From contig PGTK01000002.1 in assembly GCA_002794705.1 (NCBI GenBank), positions 272,401 to 336,400 on the forward strand: DNA of 64,000 bases. Reading direction: 5' to 3'. Origin of the DNA: Candidatus Thermofonsia Clade 1 bacterium (lineage in GTDB: Bacteria > Chloroflexota > Anaerolineae > Aggregatilineales > UBA2796). Below the pieces are notes generated by a model. It had not been told where the DNA came from. It did no database searches and saw only the letters and a program-made list of their open reading frames with translations. This document shows positions 53,672 to 61,953 of this stretch, one piece after another (positions within the stretch are counted from its first letter, which is position 1; each line of letters begins with the position of its first letter). Made by a program: the position numbers and the translations under genes.

Positions 53672-53680
53672 ATAATAGCA
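53672..53680 (-). promoter_or_regulatory. Putative extended -10 of the repeat-protein gene
   Basis: The minus strand reads TGCTATTAT, an extended -10 with four to five consensus bases, 45 bases before the ATG at 53627. Confidence 0.4.
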
Positions 53681-53753
53681 CCTCCAGAGTGCGCAGGCAA
53701 CGCAGAGCAGCGCGTTGCCCCTGTGAAGGCGCGCTACACTTCTCTCAAACCAG

Positions 53754-55001
53754 TTACGGTCTAGGGCGTGGCGGCAAGGGCGTATAGGGATTGATCCCAT
53801 CAAGAATCGGCGGTACATAGGCGTCATCAATGTAGCGCGGCGCATTGGCAAGGGCAAAGAAGGCGGGGCGCATCCGCTGATCGAAGCCCGGATCGTTCAG
53901 CGCCCACCAGTACTCCTCATCTTCAGGCGTCCAGTCGAGATCAGCGAGGTATAGCACCACCATCAAGCTCACCCAAGGGCGCCAATGCTGAGCGGCGTAC
54001 TCAAAAGCAGCTACGAGATAAGCCGCTTGCTGTTCCTCAGAGACGGCGTGCCAGCGATACGGATTGGGCTGCTGTGAGCCATCAGGCGCTGTGATGGTAT
54101 CGCGCCGATCGGTTGTCCAGCCCATCTCAAGAATGGCGATCTGCTTATGACCCTCGCCATGCGCCACTTGCAAAGCGCGCATGACCTCCACATGCCGAAA
54201 GACCTGCCAACTGTGTCCGTCAAGGCGCGGATCATCGGGCGGGGTCTCAGGCGGAAGGGCATAGCCAGGCGCATTCAGACCGAGTACATCGTAATAGCGC
54301 GCCGCGCCTGCCTGATACATCTGCTGCAGGTAGAGCGTATCCGGGATGCTCTGCGGCGAGAGCGTGCCAGTGGGCGCCAAGCCCGCTGTGATGACCACTG
54401 CTTGCGGATCAGCGGCGCGGATCGCCTCCGCACAGGGCGCAAGGACTTTGACATAAGCAGCGGCGTTTGGCGTCTTACCGAGCCACTCGCGGCTCAAGTT
54501 CGGCTCGTTCCAAATCTGATAGCCGACGATCCGCCCTTTGTAGCGCGCTGCAAGCGTCCCACAGAATTGCCCGAAGGCGCGTTCATCGAAAGGCGGCTCA
54601 TATTCGTTGCGATCAGGGCGAATCGCCCAGTCGGGCGGCTTGCCCAGACGTGCGATCAGCTTCACGCCGCGATAATTCGCCTCCGCCACAATATCATCGG
54701 CAACAGACCAGTCAGGCGGCTGTGTCTCCAGCGGATGAATGTCACGCCAGCCAAAAACTTGCTTGGCATAGCCAAAGCGCATCAAGCGCACATACTCAAA
54801 GTCACGGGTGCGGGCGGCTTCATTCCACCACACAGAGGTATGCACGCCATAGGCAATAGAAGGCAACTTACGTTGACGGATCAGCTCAGCGCCGAACAGA
54901 GTCGGCACAGGGCGCAGGGCTATGAAGCCGATCAAAGCAAGGCTCAACAGACTCAGGGCGAGCGCACTGAGCGCTAGACGGGTTCGAAAGCGATTCAGCA
55001 T
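53754..55001 (-). CDS. Membrane-anchored TIM-barrel glycoside hydrolase (clan A-like), copy 1
   Basis: The 415-residue protein has a signal anchor (ALSALALSLLSLALIGFIAL) and a GH-A type barrel. The acid/base is expected in GYQIWNEPNLSREW (Asn-Glu) and the nucleophile in IAILEMGWTTDRR. DWSVADDIVAEANYRGVKLIARLG and VVITAGLAPTG are further conserved elements, as in GH5/GH39-like enzymes. It is clearly a paralog of the next upstream protein (55057-56529), sharing the WNE-x-N-x-x-REW and SAGLAPTG/TAGLAPTG blocks. It probably trims a surface or environmental glycan; the bond cleaved is unknown. Confidence 0.86.
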   Translation of the reverse strand: MLNRFRTRLALSALALSLLSLALIGFIALRPVPTLFGAELIRQRKLPSIAYGVHTSVWWNEAARTRDFEYVRLMRFGYAKQVFGWRDIHPLETQPPDWSVADDIVAEANYRGVKLIARLGKPPDWAIRPDRNEYEPPFDERAFGQFCGTLAARYKGRIVGYQIWNEPNLSREWLGKTPNAAAYVKVLAPCAEAIRAADPQAVVITAGLAPTGTLSPQSIPDTLYLQQMYQAGAARYYDVLGLNAPGYALPPETPPDDPRLDGHSWQVFRHVEVMRALQVAHGEGHKQIAILEMGWTTDRRDTITAPDGSQQPNPYRWHAVSEEQQAAYLVAAFEYAAQHWRPWVSLMVVLYLADLDWTPEDEEYWWALNDPGFDQRMRPAFFALANAPRYIDDAYVPPILDGINPYTPLPPRPRP

Positions 55002-55018
55002 GGTGAGTCTTCAGTGTG

Positions 55019-55040
55019 AGGGCGGACTCGCGCCCGCCCT
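55019..55040 (-). other. GC-rich hairpin between the two hydrolase genes
   Basis: AGGGCGG and CCGCCCT form a seven-base-pair stem with an eight-base loop between the paralogous hydrolase genes. No T-tract follows on the minus strand, so it may be a processing or attenuation hairpin rather than a terminator. Confidence 0.45.
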
Positions 55041-55056
55041 GTGATGAAAAACACAG

Positions 55057-56529
55057 CTATTGAGCGCGGCGCGGACGGCTGCGGAAGTCCATATCCACAA
55101 TGCGCTGCCAGACGGGACGCGGCTGAAAATTCGGACCGAGAATCGACCAAGGCACGTTATCGCCCACGGCGCCGCCGATGTTCCAGCCAGCTTGTGCGCC
55201 ATAGTTCAAGTTCCACAGCATGGCAAGCCGTACAAAGCCCCATTGTTGCATCAGCTCGATGGCTTGCACAGTGAAATTCGCCTGATCTTGGAGCGTGTTA
55301 TCCGCCGCAAAGCCGAAACCATCGCGCAGCTGACCGCGCCCTTGCAAATCTTCCACACTTGGCCAACCGAACTCGGTCACGCACAGCTTCTTGTCGCTGC
55401 CGGCAGCGCGAATGCGGTTAGCATAGCCCTCTAGGGTGCTCTTGAACGACCAGCTATGGTGGGGATTCGCCCACGGTCCGCGGAAGCGCGCCGGGGGATT
55501 GCGCTCTGGCAGATTGTTCCAATCCTGATTGGGCGGCACGTTCAAACCATTGTGATGGGCGCCCACGCAGTCCACAAAGTTGAGCATTCCAGCAGCAATC
55601 AGCTGATCCATGTAGATGAAGTCATCAGTGACGGCGCCTGGAATGTTTGCGCCTGTTGGCGCTAAGCCTGCTGAGACCACAATAATGTTCGGATCGATGC
55701 TCTTGATGGTGTTGTAGGCAACCTGCAGCAGCTGCACATAGCGCCGTGCGTCAATGGCAGGCGGATTCGTCGTCCATTCGCGGTCAATGTTGATCTCATT
55801 CCAGACCTCAATGGCGTGAATCTTGCCCGGATAACGGCGCAAAAGCGCGCTGAGGAAATCGGCGAAGTCCTGCGGATTGGCGGGCGGACCGTCATGCACA
55901 TCTGCCACGATACGTGCGCCGGGATCGCGCGCCCAGTCGGGCGCTTTGGTGATGCTCAGCAACACCTTGACTCCCGCCTCGTTCAGCAGCGTCAAGCTGG
56001 CATCGAGGTCAGACCAGTCAATTTGTCCTTTGACGCGCTCGGTATCGCGCCAGACCAACTGCGATTTGACCCAGTTGAGGCGCAGCTGGTTGCGCACCAT
56101 ATCTACCCACAGAGCATAGACACTCGGATCGGGATTCTTTTGCACGGCAATGCCCAAGTCGAAGTCCAGATCGCGGATGGGCGGCACAGTCGGTTGCACA
56201 GCGGGCGTGGCAACCACGATGATGGGCGGCGGCGGCTCAGGCGTTGGTTGTGTCTGCTCAGGTGGCGGAAAAGTCGGGAAAGGCGTGGCAGTAATCTGGG
56301 CGACCACTGCGGCATTCTCTGAGACAGGTGGCGGGAGGATGCTCCCACTGCTGACGGGCAACTCAGCCGCAAGGGCGCCGGTTGCCGCATAGACAGCGAC
56401 GAAGGTCGCGGCGCCCAGCAAGAGCGTGATGCCCGTCCAGGCTATGGCAAAATAGCGCACTTGGCGGCAATGCATTTGCTGACGCTGCCGCAGCGCACTG
56501 ATATTTATTGTCTCTCGCATACTGCTCAT
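55057..56529 (-). CDS. Membrane-anchored TIM-barrel glycoside hydrolase (clan A-like), copy 2
   Basis: The 490-residue protein has a membrane segment (about 28-52, FAIAWTGITLLLGAATFVAVY), a Pro/Thr-rich linker (about 55-110) and a barrel related to copy 1. HAIEVWNEINIDREW holds the predicted acid/base Glu and LCVTEFGWPSVED the nucleophile. SIDPNIIVVSAGLAPTGANI matches the paralog. The longer linker would place the barrel further from the membrane than in copy 1. Start ATG at 56529 or 56520. The polysaccharide target is unknown. Confidence 0.86.
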   Translation of the reverse strand: MSSMRETINISALRQRQQMHCRQVRYFAIAWTGITLLLGAATFVAVYAATGALAAELPVSSGSILPPPVSENAAVVAQITATPFPTFPPPEQTQPTPEPPPPIIVVATPAVQPTVPPIRDLDFDLGIAVQKNPDPSVYALWVDMVRNQLRLNWVKSQLVWRDTERVKGQIDWSDLDASLTLLNEAGVKVLLSITKAPDWARDPGARIVADVHDGPPANPQDFADFLSALLRRYPGKIHAIEVWNEINIDREWTTNPPAIDARRYVQLLQVAYNTIKSIDPNIIVVSAGLAPTGANIPGAVTDDFIYMDQLIAAGMLNFVDCVGAHHNGLNVPPNQDWNNLPERNPPARFRGPWANPHHSWSFKSTLEGYANRIRAAGSDKKLCVTEFGWPSVEDLQGRGQLRDGFGFAADNTLQDQANFTVQAIELMQQWGFVRLAMLWNLNYGAQAGWNIGGAVGDNVPWSILGPNFQPRPVWQRIVDMDFRSRPRRAQ

Positions 56530-56571
56530 GAAGTCCAGTTTCTCCCTAGATGATAGCTTGAGTGTAGCGCC

Positions 56572-58389
56572 TCAGTTCGGGCGGCGCGCCACTTGCAACG
56601 TCGTGCGCGCTAACGGAAAGTCTAGCTCCGCTAGAACTGCGCTCACCTCAATATCGCGGTAAGTGCCATCAGGCGTGAACGTAAAAGGCTGCCCGATCCC
56701 TTCGATTTGCTCGGCTAAAGTCATCTCACCGACTCTAGCGCGCCACAGCACTGCCAAATCAGCAGGAATCGGCACAAACCACGTCTGCCCCGCCCGATAG
56801 GTCTTGTATTCTGCCAAGATTTGTGCGCCTTGCAAGTAGGCGCCCTCAGCAGCAAGGTCTGGCACTTGGACGCCCGCCCAGTTGCTCACCAAGAGCGCGC
56901 CAAGTCTATCACGCAAGCCGCTGCTTGTCATCAGCCAGATGGCGCGAGTAAAACTGCCCTCAGCTGACCTGTAGCGCAGAATGGGCATGCTCGCCTCGAC
57001 GCCGAAAGCAGCGCACTCAGGCGCGACTTGCAGCTGAACGGGCGTCTCAGGCGTGAGAATTCCCTCAGGCGTCACGCGCAGCTCTGAGAGCGGCGTAAGC
57101 GCCTCACGGTAGCTGATCGGCAGCCACTGACTGCCCTCCTGCATGATGCTGCGCAGGCTGATCACGGCGTGCAGCTTAGCGCGGCTGATCTCGCCGATTG
57201 CCCATGCCATAGCGCGCCGCACTGTGCCTTCGGGCAAGTACTCACGCGGATTGAGCGGCAAGATCACCTGTACCGAGTCTGCCACAGCGCCGAGTCTGCG
57301 CCAATCATAGGCGCCCGTCTCGAATTGCCCGTTGGCAGGCTCTGGGAACGGCAAGACCAGTGTGAGCGACCGCCCTTCGGCGCGCAATGCCGACGCCAAA
57401 TCGCTGATGAAAGCGCTATATGCCTCGCGCAGGCGCGGCGGCAAGCCGAGATACTCCAGCCCGATGCCGCTATACGGCTGACTGATCGCAAACTCAACAA
57501 GGCGCTCCAAATGCGCTTGACGGCGCTCAGGATCGTCTAGGAGCGCCTCGATCAGCGCGGAGTCGGGCGTTGAGGCGCCGCGATAGTTGCGAATGAGCGG
57601 CACAACAGCGTAACTGCCTCCAATGCTGATACCTGAGGGCAAGGCGCCATCAAGCGCACCTTCCGCGTTTGGCACGAGTCCTGCGGGATGCACCACATTG
57701 GCAACCGCGGCGATCTCAGGCTTGAATGCCTGCCCCGCCTCGATCACAGCGCTGACCACAGGCACTTGCAGCGCCAGCCGCCCAATGAACAGAACATCGG
57801 GCAGGCGCTCCATACCTTCCAGCACAGCTGCGAGTGAAAGTCGCCCATCAATCAGGGCGCGTTGCGCAGGGATGAACTGCCAGCGTCCTGATGCTGCGTC
57901 GTAGCCGTACAGATCGGCTTGGGCAGGCTCGATTCCATCAGGCAAGGCGAAGGCGAGCGTGAGCGAGTCGGGCGGCGCACCGCGCTGCTCAAGGCGATAG
58001 ATCGGGCTGAGAGGCGTGAGGGTCTTTGGCAGGGCGGCACGCGCTTGGCGCAAGAGGTCATCTTCCGGCTCAGGCAGTCCGCTGAAGGCAGCAGCGCTCA
58101 AGCTGCTCAGGCGGATGTTCAGGCTGTTGCTCCCTCCGGCAGTCAGCACGAGGTCGCCGAAGGCAAGGCGGCTGTTGAGCGCCACGAACGGCGTGCCGAA
58201 GAGCTGATCGACGAGCGAGAAAGGCGGCAAGAGCAGCGCTAGGAAAGTGAGCAGCGCTGCGAAGGTCAGCGCAAGGACGCTCAGCGCGCAGCCCAGAGCG
58301 TTGCGCTCAGGGCGTAGCGGCTGTGAGAGCGTTGTTGTCCGTTGTGCCTGATACCCGCCCTGCTGACCTCTCTCCGCTGATTTTGCCAT
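56572..58389 (-). CDS. Membrane-anchored GH18-like protein, probably catalytically altered
   Basis: The 605-residue protein has one membrane segment (about 32-58), an N-terminal beta region, and a TIM-barrel part (about 260-480) like the GH18 domains of spore-cortex hydrolases such as YaaH. The catalytic stretch that normally reads DG-x-D-x-D-x-E appears as YSGIGLEYLGL, so the acid/base Glu is missing at its usual place. GAYDWRRLGAVADSVQVI matches the strand carrying the next barrel motif. It may bind glycan without cleaving it. It lies just upstream of the two barrel hydrolases on the same strand. Confidence 0.7.
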   Translation of the reverse strand: MAKSAERGQQGGYQAQRTTTLSQPLRPERNALGCALSVLALTFAALLTFLALLLPPFSLVDQLFGTPFVALNSRLAFGDLVLTAGGSNSLNIRLSSLSAAAFSGLPEPEDDLLRQARAALPKTLTPLSPIYRLEQRGAPPDSLTLAFALPDGIEPAQADLYGYDAASGRWQFIPAQRALIDGRLSLAAVLEGMERLPDVLFIGRLALQVPVVSAVIEAGQAFKPEIAAVANVVHPAGLVPNAEGALDGALPSGISIGGSYAVVPLIRNYRGASTPDSALIEALLDDPERRQAHLERLVEFAISQPYSGIGLEYLGLPPRLREAYSAFISDLASALRAEGRSLTLVLPFPEPANGQFETGAYDWRRLGAVADSVQVILPLNPREYLPEGTVRRAMAWAIGEISRAKLHAVISLRSIMQEGSQWLPISYREALTPLSELRVTPEGILTPETPVQLQVAPECAAFGVEASMPILRYRSAEGSFTRAIWLMTSSGLRDRLGALLVSNWAGVQVPDLAAEGAYLQGAQILAEYKTYRAGQTWFVPIPADLAVLWRARVGEMTLAEQIEGIGQPFTFTPDGTYRDIEVSAVLAELDFPLARTTLQVARRPN

Positions 58390-58542
58390 AACTGTTTATG
58401 AAACTTTTGCATTCCTTCACACGGTCTTTACAGCTCCAAAGCGCTATTGTAACACTAATGTCTCAGACTGCAAAAAGCGCTCCAGAAGCGTTAAAATTCG
58501 GCGTGCGCAGTGCAGCTATCGCTGCGCTCGAAAGCTACTATC

Positions 58543-59067
58543 ATGCCCGTTCAAGTTGATCTCATCACGCCCGAACGCCACTTGTTTCACGAACCTGCTG
58601 CCGAAAGTGCCCTTGTACCGACTGCGCAAGGGCAAATTGGCGTTTTTGCAGGGCATGTGGCGCTGATGGCGCTCATCAGCATGGGTGAGTTGCGTGTGCG
58701 CAAGGGAGGCGCAGAGGAAAGCATCGCTGTTTATGGTGGAATCGTGCGCATTTGCCGCGATCAGGTCTTGCTCTTAGCTGATTCAGCTGAATTCGCCCAT
58801 GATCTTGACCCTGAAGCCTGCTATCTAGAGCGCCTTGCCGCCGAAGCCGACTTCCAGAACGCGCCTTCGCCTCAGGCGCGCTATGCGCTACAGCGTGCCG
58901 CTCTGCGCGAACGCTTGGCACGCCGAGTCCAGCAGTTGGGCTTGCCGCGCATTCATACAGAGCCGCCACCTGTTGATGGTAGGTTGCCTAGAGTGGCGGC
59001 ACTCGCGCCTAAGCTGCCCTTCGAGCCAGACATACCCGATTACAAGCCCTTTTTGGAGGAAGATTAA
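58543..59067 (+). CDS. atpC: F-type ATP synthase epsilon subunit, C-terminally extended
   Basis: The 174-residue protein begins MPVQVDLITPERHLFHEPA. GQIGVFAGHVALMALISMGELRVRKG is the conserved N-terminal beta-sandwich core, and a helical pair follows (RYALQRAALRERLARRVQ). It would couple the F1 head to the c-ring and modulate ATP hydrolysis. The family is usually about 135 residues; the extra 35-40 here are a Pro-rich tail. No other ATP synthase gene is in the window, so it is an orphan. A 33-base longer frame exists but is less likely. Confidence 0.85.
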   Translation: MPVQVDLITPERHLFHEPAAESALVPTAQGQIGVFAGHVALMALISMGELRVRKGGAEESIAVYGGIVRICRDQVLLLADSAEFAHDLDPEACYLERLAAEADFQNAPSPQARYALQRAALRERLARRVQQLGLPRIHTEPPPVDGRLPRVAALAPKLPFEPDIPDYKPFLEED

Positions 59068-59090
59068 TGTTGCTTAAGTCTTGTTTGCGC

Positions 59091-59096
59091 TATAAT
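59091..59096 (+). promoter_or_regulatory. -10 element of the Mrp-like gene
   Basis: A perfect TATAAT lies 35 bases before the ATG at 59131. A weak TTGCTT is present 15 bases upstream. The leader holds AAAAGGAG as ribosome binding site. Confidence 0.5.
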
Positions 59097-59130
59097 TTCT
59101 ACAATTAGCATCTCTAAAAAGGAGCCTCCC

Positions 59131-60186
59131 ATGAGTGAGCAACTGCACAGCGCCGTGATGAAGGCGCTGAGTACCGTGATTGAGCCCGAGCTGCATAAGG
59201 ACATTGTCACGCTAAACATGGTGCGCGATCTGCGCATTGAAGATGGTGTGGCGCACTTCACCATCATGCTGACCACGCCCGCCTGCCCGCTGAAAGACGT
59301 GATGTACAAAGCGGCGGAGGCAGCTGTGCTAAAAGTGGAGGGCATTCGCGCCATTCAGGTCAAGTGGGATGCCGAAGTGCCGACCGATAAGCGCGTGCAT
59401 GGGCGCATCAGTATGCCGATTCGCAACGTGATCGCCGTCGGGAGCGGCAAGGGCGGCGTCGGCAAGACGACGATCTCGGTCAATCTCGCCATTTCATTGG
59501 CAAAAGAGGGCGCACGGGTCGGCTTGATGGACGCGGATATCCTCACGCCCAATGTGCCGATCATGCTCGGCTTGACCTCTGGTCGCCCCGCCGTGCAGAA
59601 CGGCAAGATCGTGCCGTTTGAGGTTTTCGGCGTCAAGACCATCAGCATGGGCTTTTTGATCGATCCTGATAAGGCAATGGTCTGGCGCGGACCGATGCTC
59701 AATAGCGCTATTCGCCAATTTTTTAACGACGTGAACTGGGGCGACAACATTGACTACATGATCGTGGATTTGCCGCCCGGCACCGGTGACGCGCCGCTGA
59801 GCCTTGCCCAAGCTGTGCCGCTGACAGGCGCCGTGATCGTCTCGCAGCCGCAGCCAGTGGCAGTGGGCGACGCCTTGCGCTCAATCAGCATGTTTGAGCA
59901 GCTGAACGTGCCGATCATCGGCATCGTGGAGAATATGACGGGCGAGCTATTCGGCGAGGGCGGCGGTGAGCAACTGGCTCAGCAGCGCAACGTGCCATTC
60001 TTGGGGCGCATTCCGCTAGACGCCGAAGTGCGCAAAGGCGGCGACTTAGGGCGCCCAATTGTGGTCAGTGCGCCCGAATCAGCAACGGCTCAGGCTTTCC
60101 GTCGCCTTGCGCGTGACGTAGCGGCGCGGGTCAGCGTGATCCAGCTGCAGAGCAGCGACTTCATCCCGCTGGATATCATCGGCTAG
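59131..60186 (+). CDS. Mrp/NBP35-type ATPase lacking the CxxC
   Basis: The 351-residue protein has an N-terminal MIP18/DUF59 domain (about 1-90, [12 protein letters not shown]) and a P-loop domain with the deviant Walker [12 protein letters not shown] (about 104-114), [14 protein letters not shown] and [16 protein letters not shown]. These proteins carry Fe-S clusters to targets. The usual CPxC between VENM and FGEGGG is absent ([18 protein letters not shown]), so the bridging cluster site is deleted. A TATAAT and AAAAGGAG precede it. It may have a cluster-independent role or depend on another partner. Confidence 0.92.
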   Translation: MSEQLHSAVMKALSTVIEPELHKDIVTLNMVRDLRIEDGVAHFTIMLTTPACPLKDVMYKAAEAAVLKVEGIRAIQVKWDAEVPTDKRVHGRISMPIRNVIAVGSGKGGVGKTTISVNLAISLAKEGARVGLMDADILTPNVPIMLGLTSGRPAVQNGKIVPFEVFGVKTISMGFLIDPDKAMVWRGPMLNSAIRQFFNDVNWGDNIDYMIVDLPPGTGDAPLSLAQAVPLTGAVIVSQPQPVAVGDALRSISMFEQLNVPIIGIVENMTGELFGEGGGEQLAQQRNVPFLGRIPLDAEVRKGGDLGRPIVVSAPESATAQAFRRLARDVAARVSVIQLQSSDFIPLDIIG

Positions 60187-60194
60187 GCGCACAG

Positions 60195-60229
60195 GCGCCT
60201 TGTGTCTAGCGCGGCGCAGCACAAGGCGC
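60195..60229 (+). other. Hairpin before the epimerase gene
   Basis: GCGCCTTGTG and CACAAGGCGC form a perfect ten-base-pair stem with a 15-base loop, after the Mrp gene. The following TACAAT overlaps its end, so it may end the upstream transcript and mark the next promoter. Confidence 0.5.
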
Positions 60230-60235
60230 TACAAT
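60230..60235 (+). promoter_or_regulatory. Putative -10 immediately before the epimerase start
   Basis: TACAAT is followed by only eight bases before the ATG at 60244, which would give a leaderless mRNA. No -35 match was recognised. Confidence 0.35.
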
Positions 60236-60243
60236 CTGCCCAT

Positions 60244-61242
60244 ATGAACACTTTCAATACCAGAGTCCTTGTGACGGGCGCGGCAGGCTTCATCGGCAGC
60301 CACTTGACGGAGCAATTGGTGCGTGCGGGCTATGCCGTGCGCGCCATGACGCGCTATACCTCTGCGGCGGATAAGCGTGGCAACCTCGCTGACCTGCCCG
60401 CTGATATTCTCGATCATGTTGAGCTGTATCCCGCCGATCTGCGCGATGCTGAGGCGGTCAGTAAGGCGGTGGCGGGCTGCGACGCCGTCTTTCATCTGGG
60501 CGCCATCATCTCGATCCCGTACTCCTATCAGCATCCTGAAGAGACGCTTGCCGTCAACATCAACGGTACATTGAACGTGCTACAGGCAATGCGTCAGCAT
60601 GGCACAGGACGCGGCGTGATCGTTAGTACGAGCGAGGTTTACGGCACGGCGCAATACGTGCCGATTGATGAGCGGCATCCGCTGCAGGCGCAGTCGCCCT
60701 ATGCAGCCAGCAAGATCGCAGCAGAGGCGATCAGCCTGAGTTTTCAGCGCACTTACGGCACGCCGATTGTGGTGGTGCGTCCGTTTAATACCTACGGGGA
60801 GCGTCAAAGTGCCCGTGCCGTGATCCCGACCATCATTGCGCAGGCGCTCACACGGAACGTGGTGCAACTGGGCGCGATTCACACCTACCGCGACTATACG
60901 CACGCTGTGGATACGGCGCGTGGCTTGATGCGCGCTGCTTTCGGCGCTGAGACGGCGATCGGGCAGGTCTTCAATCTTGGCACGGGCGAGTCGCATACGA
61001 TCGGCGAGATCGCTGAGATGATCATCAGCCTGATCGGGCGCTCTGTGACCGTGCAGGCGAATACCAGTGAGCGTTTGCGCCCTGAGAAGAGCGAGGTGCT
61101 GCGCTTGCAATCGAACAACAGCCATGCGCGCAACGTCTTGAATTGGCAGCCCGAAATTTCCTTAGAAGAGGGCTTGGCGCGCACCATTGCTTGGATTCAG
61201 GCGCATTTGGAGCGTTTTCAGCCCGATCAGTATCAGGTATGA
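60244..61242 (+). CDS. NAD-dependent nucleotide-sugar epimerase/dehydratase (LegB-like)
   Basis: The 332-residue extended SDR enzyme has VLVTGAAGFIGSHL for NAD, STSEVYG and the catalytic YAASK, and VRPFNTYGERQSARAVIPTI, a pattern I associate with LegB-like UDP-sugar 4,6-dehydratases and GDP-mannose dehydratases. It should prepare an activated sugar for surface glycans. Its stop overlaps the nucleotidyltransferase ATG by four bases, so the two are coupled. A frame 42 bases longer lacks family-like residues. Confidence 0.86.
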   Translation: MNTFNTRVLVTGAAGFIGSHLTEQLVRAGYAVRAMTRYTSAADKRGNLADLPADILDHVELYPADLRDAEAVSKAVAGCDAVFHLGAIISIPYSYQHPEETLAVNINGTLNVLQAMRQHGTGRGVIVSTSEVYGTAQYVPIDERHPLQAQSPYAASKIAAEAISLSFQRTYGTPIVVVRPFNTYGERQSARAVIPTIIAQALTRNVVQLGAIHTYRDYTHAVDTARGLMRAAFGAETAIGQVFNLGTGESHTIGEIAEMIISLIGRSVTVQANTSERLRPEKSEVLRLQSNNSHARNVLNWQPEISLEEGLARTIAWIQAHLERFQPDQYQV

Positions 61243-61949
61243 GCGAGTCTGTGCAGGCTGTCCTGATGTGCGGCGGACTCGGCACGCGGCTGCGTCCGTG
61301 GAGCTATGTGATTCCCAAGCCGATGTTCCCCATCGGTGAGCGTCCGATTTTGGAGCTGCTCTTAGCGCGCCTGCACAAGCACGCCATTGATGAAATTTAC
61401 CTCTCGCTTGGCTACAAGGCGGAGCTGATCGAGTCATACTTCAAAGATGGCGCCCATTTGGGCGTGCGGCTGCGCTATGTGCGCGAATCTGAGCCGCTTG
61501 GCACGGCGGGCGCGCTCAACTTGCTGCGCGATCAGCTGCGGGCGCCCTTTTTGATGATGAACGGCGATTTGGTCACACGGTTAGACTTCCGCGCCTTTTA
61601 CGCCTTCCATCTAGCGCAACGCGCCGCGATCACGGTCGGTGTGAAGGCATATGACGTGCCGATTCCTTACGGCGTGGTCGAGAGCGAGGCGGACGTGGTG
61701 GTCGCGTTGCGCGAAAAACCGACGCTCAGTGTGAACATCAACGCCGGCATCTATGCGATCAGTCCTGAGGCGCTTGCGCTCATGCCCTCTAGCGGGCGCT
61801 ACGACGCCACGCAGCTGATTCAAGCGGCAATGGACGCGGGTCTGCGCGTCTGCAGCTACTCGATCAACGAATATTGGATGGATATCGGGCGTTTTGAGGA
61901 TTATCACAAGGCGAATGAAGACGCCTCAGCGTGGCTGGATGAGGAATAG
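61239..61949 (+). CDS. Sugar nucleotidyltransferase
   Basis: The 236-residue enzyme joins a sugar 1-phosphate to an NTP. The pyrophosphorylase loop is MCGGLGTRLRPWSYVIPKPMF, with LGTAGALNLL and MMNGDLVTR containing the metal-binding Asp. The fold matches the mannose-1-phosphate guanylyltransferase/GlmU N-terminal group, without the C-terminal beta helix. ATG at 61239 overlaps the epimerase stop; a longer frame begins inside the epimerase gene. The pair probably supplies one nucleotide sugar. Confidence 0.87.
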   Translation: MSESVQAVLMCGGLGTRLRPWSYVIPKPMFPIGERPILELLLARLHKHAIDEIYLSLGYKAELIESYFKDGAHLGVRLRYVRESEPLGTAGALNLLRDQLRAPFLMMNGDLVTRLDFRAFYAFHLAQRAAITVGVKAYDVPIPYGVVESEADVVVALREKPTLSVNINAGIYAISPEALALMPSSGRYDATQLIQAAMDAGLRVCSYSINEYWMDIGRFEDYHKANEDASAWLDEE

Positions 61950-61953
61950 CGCG

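Noticed and set aside
61143..61238. An upstream extension of the nucleotidyltransferase gene
   Set aside because: It lies within the epimerase gene; ATG at 61239 gives an ATGA overlap and a normal family N-terminus.
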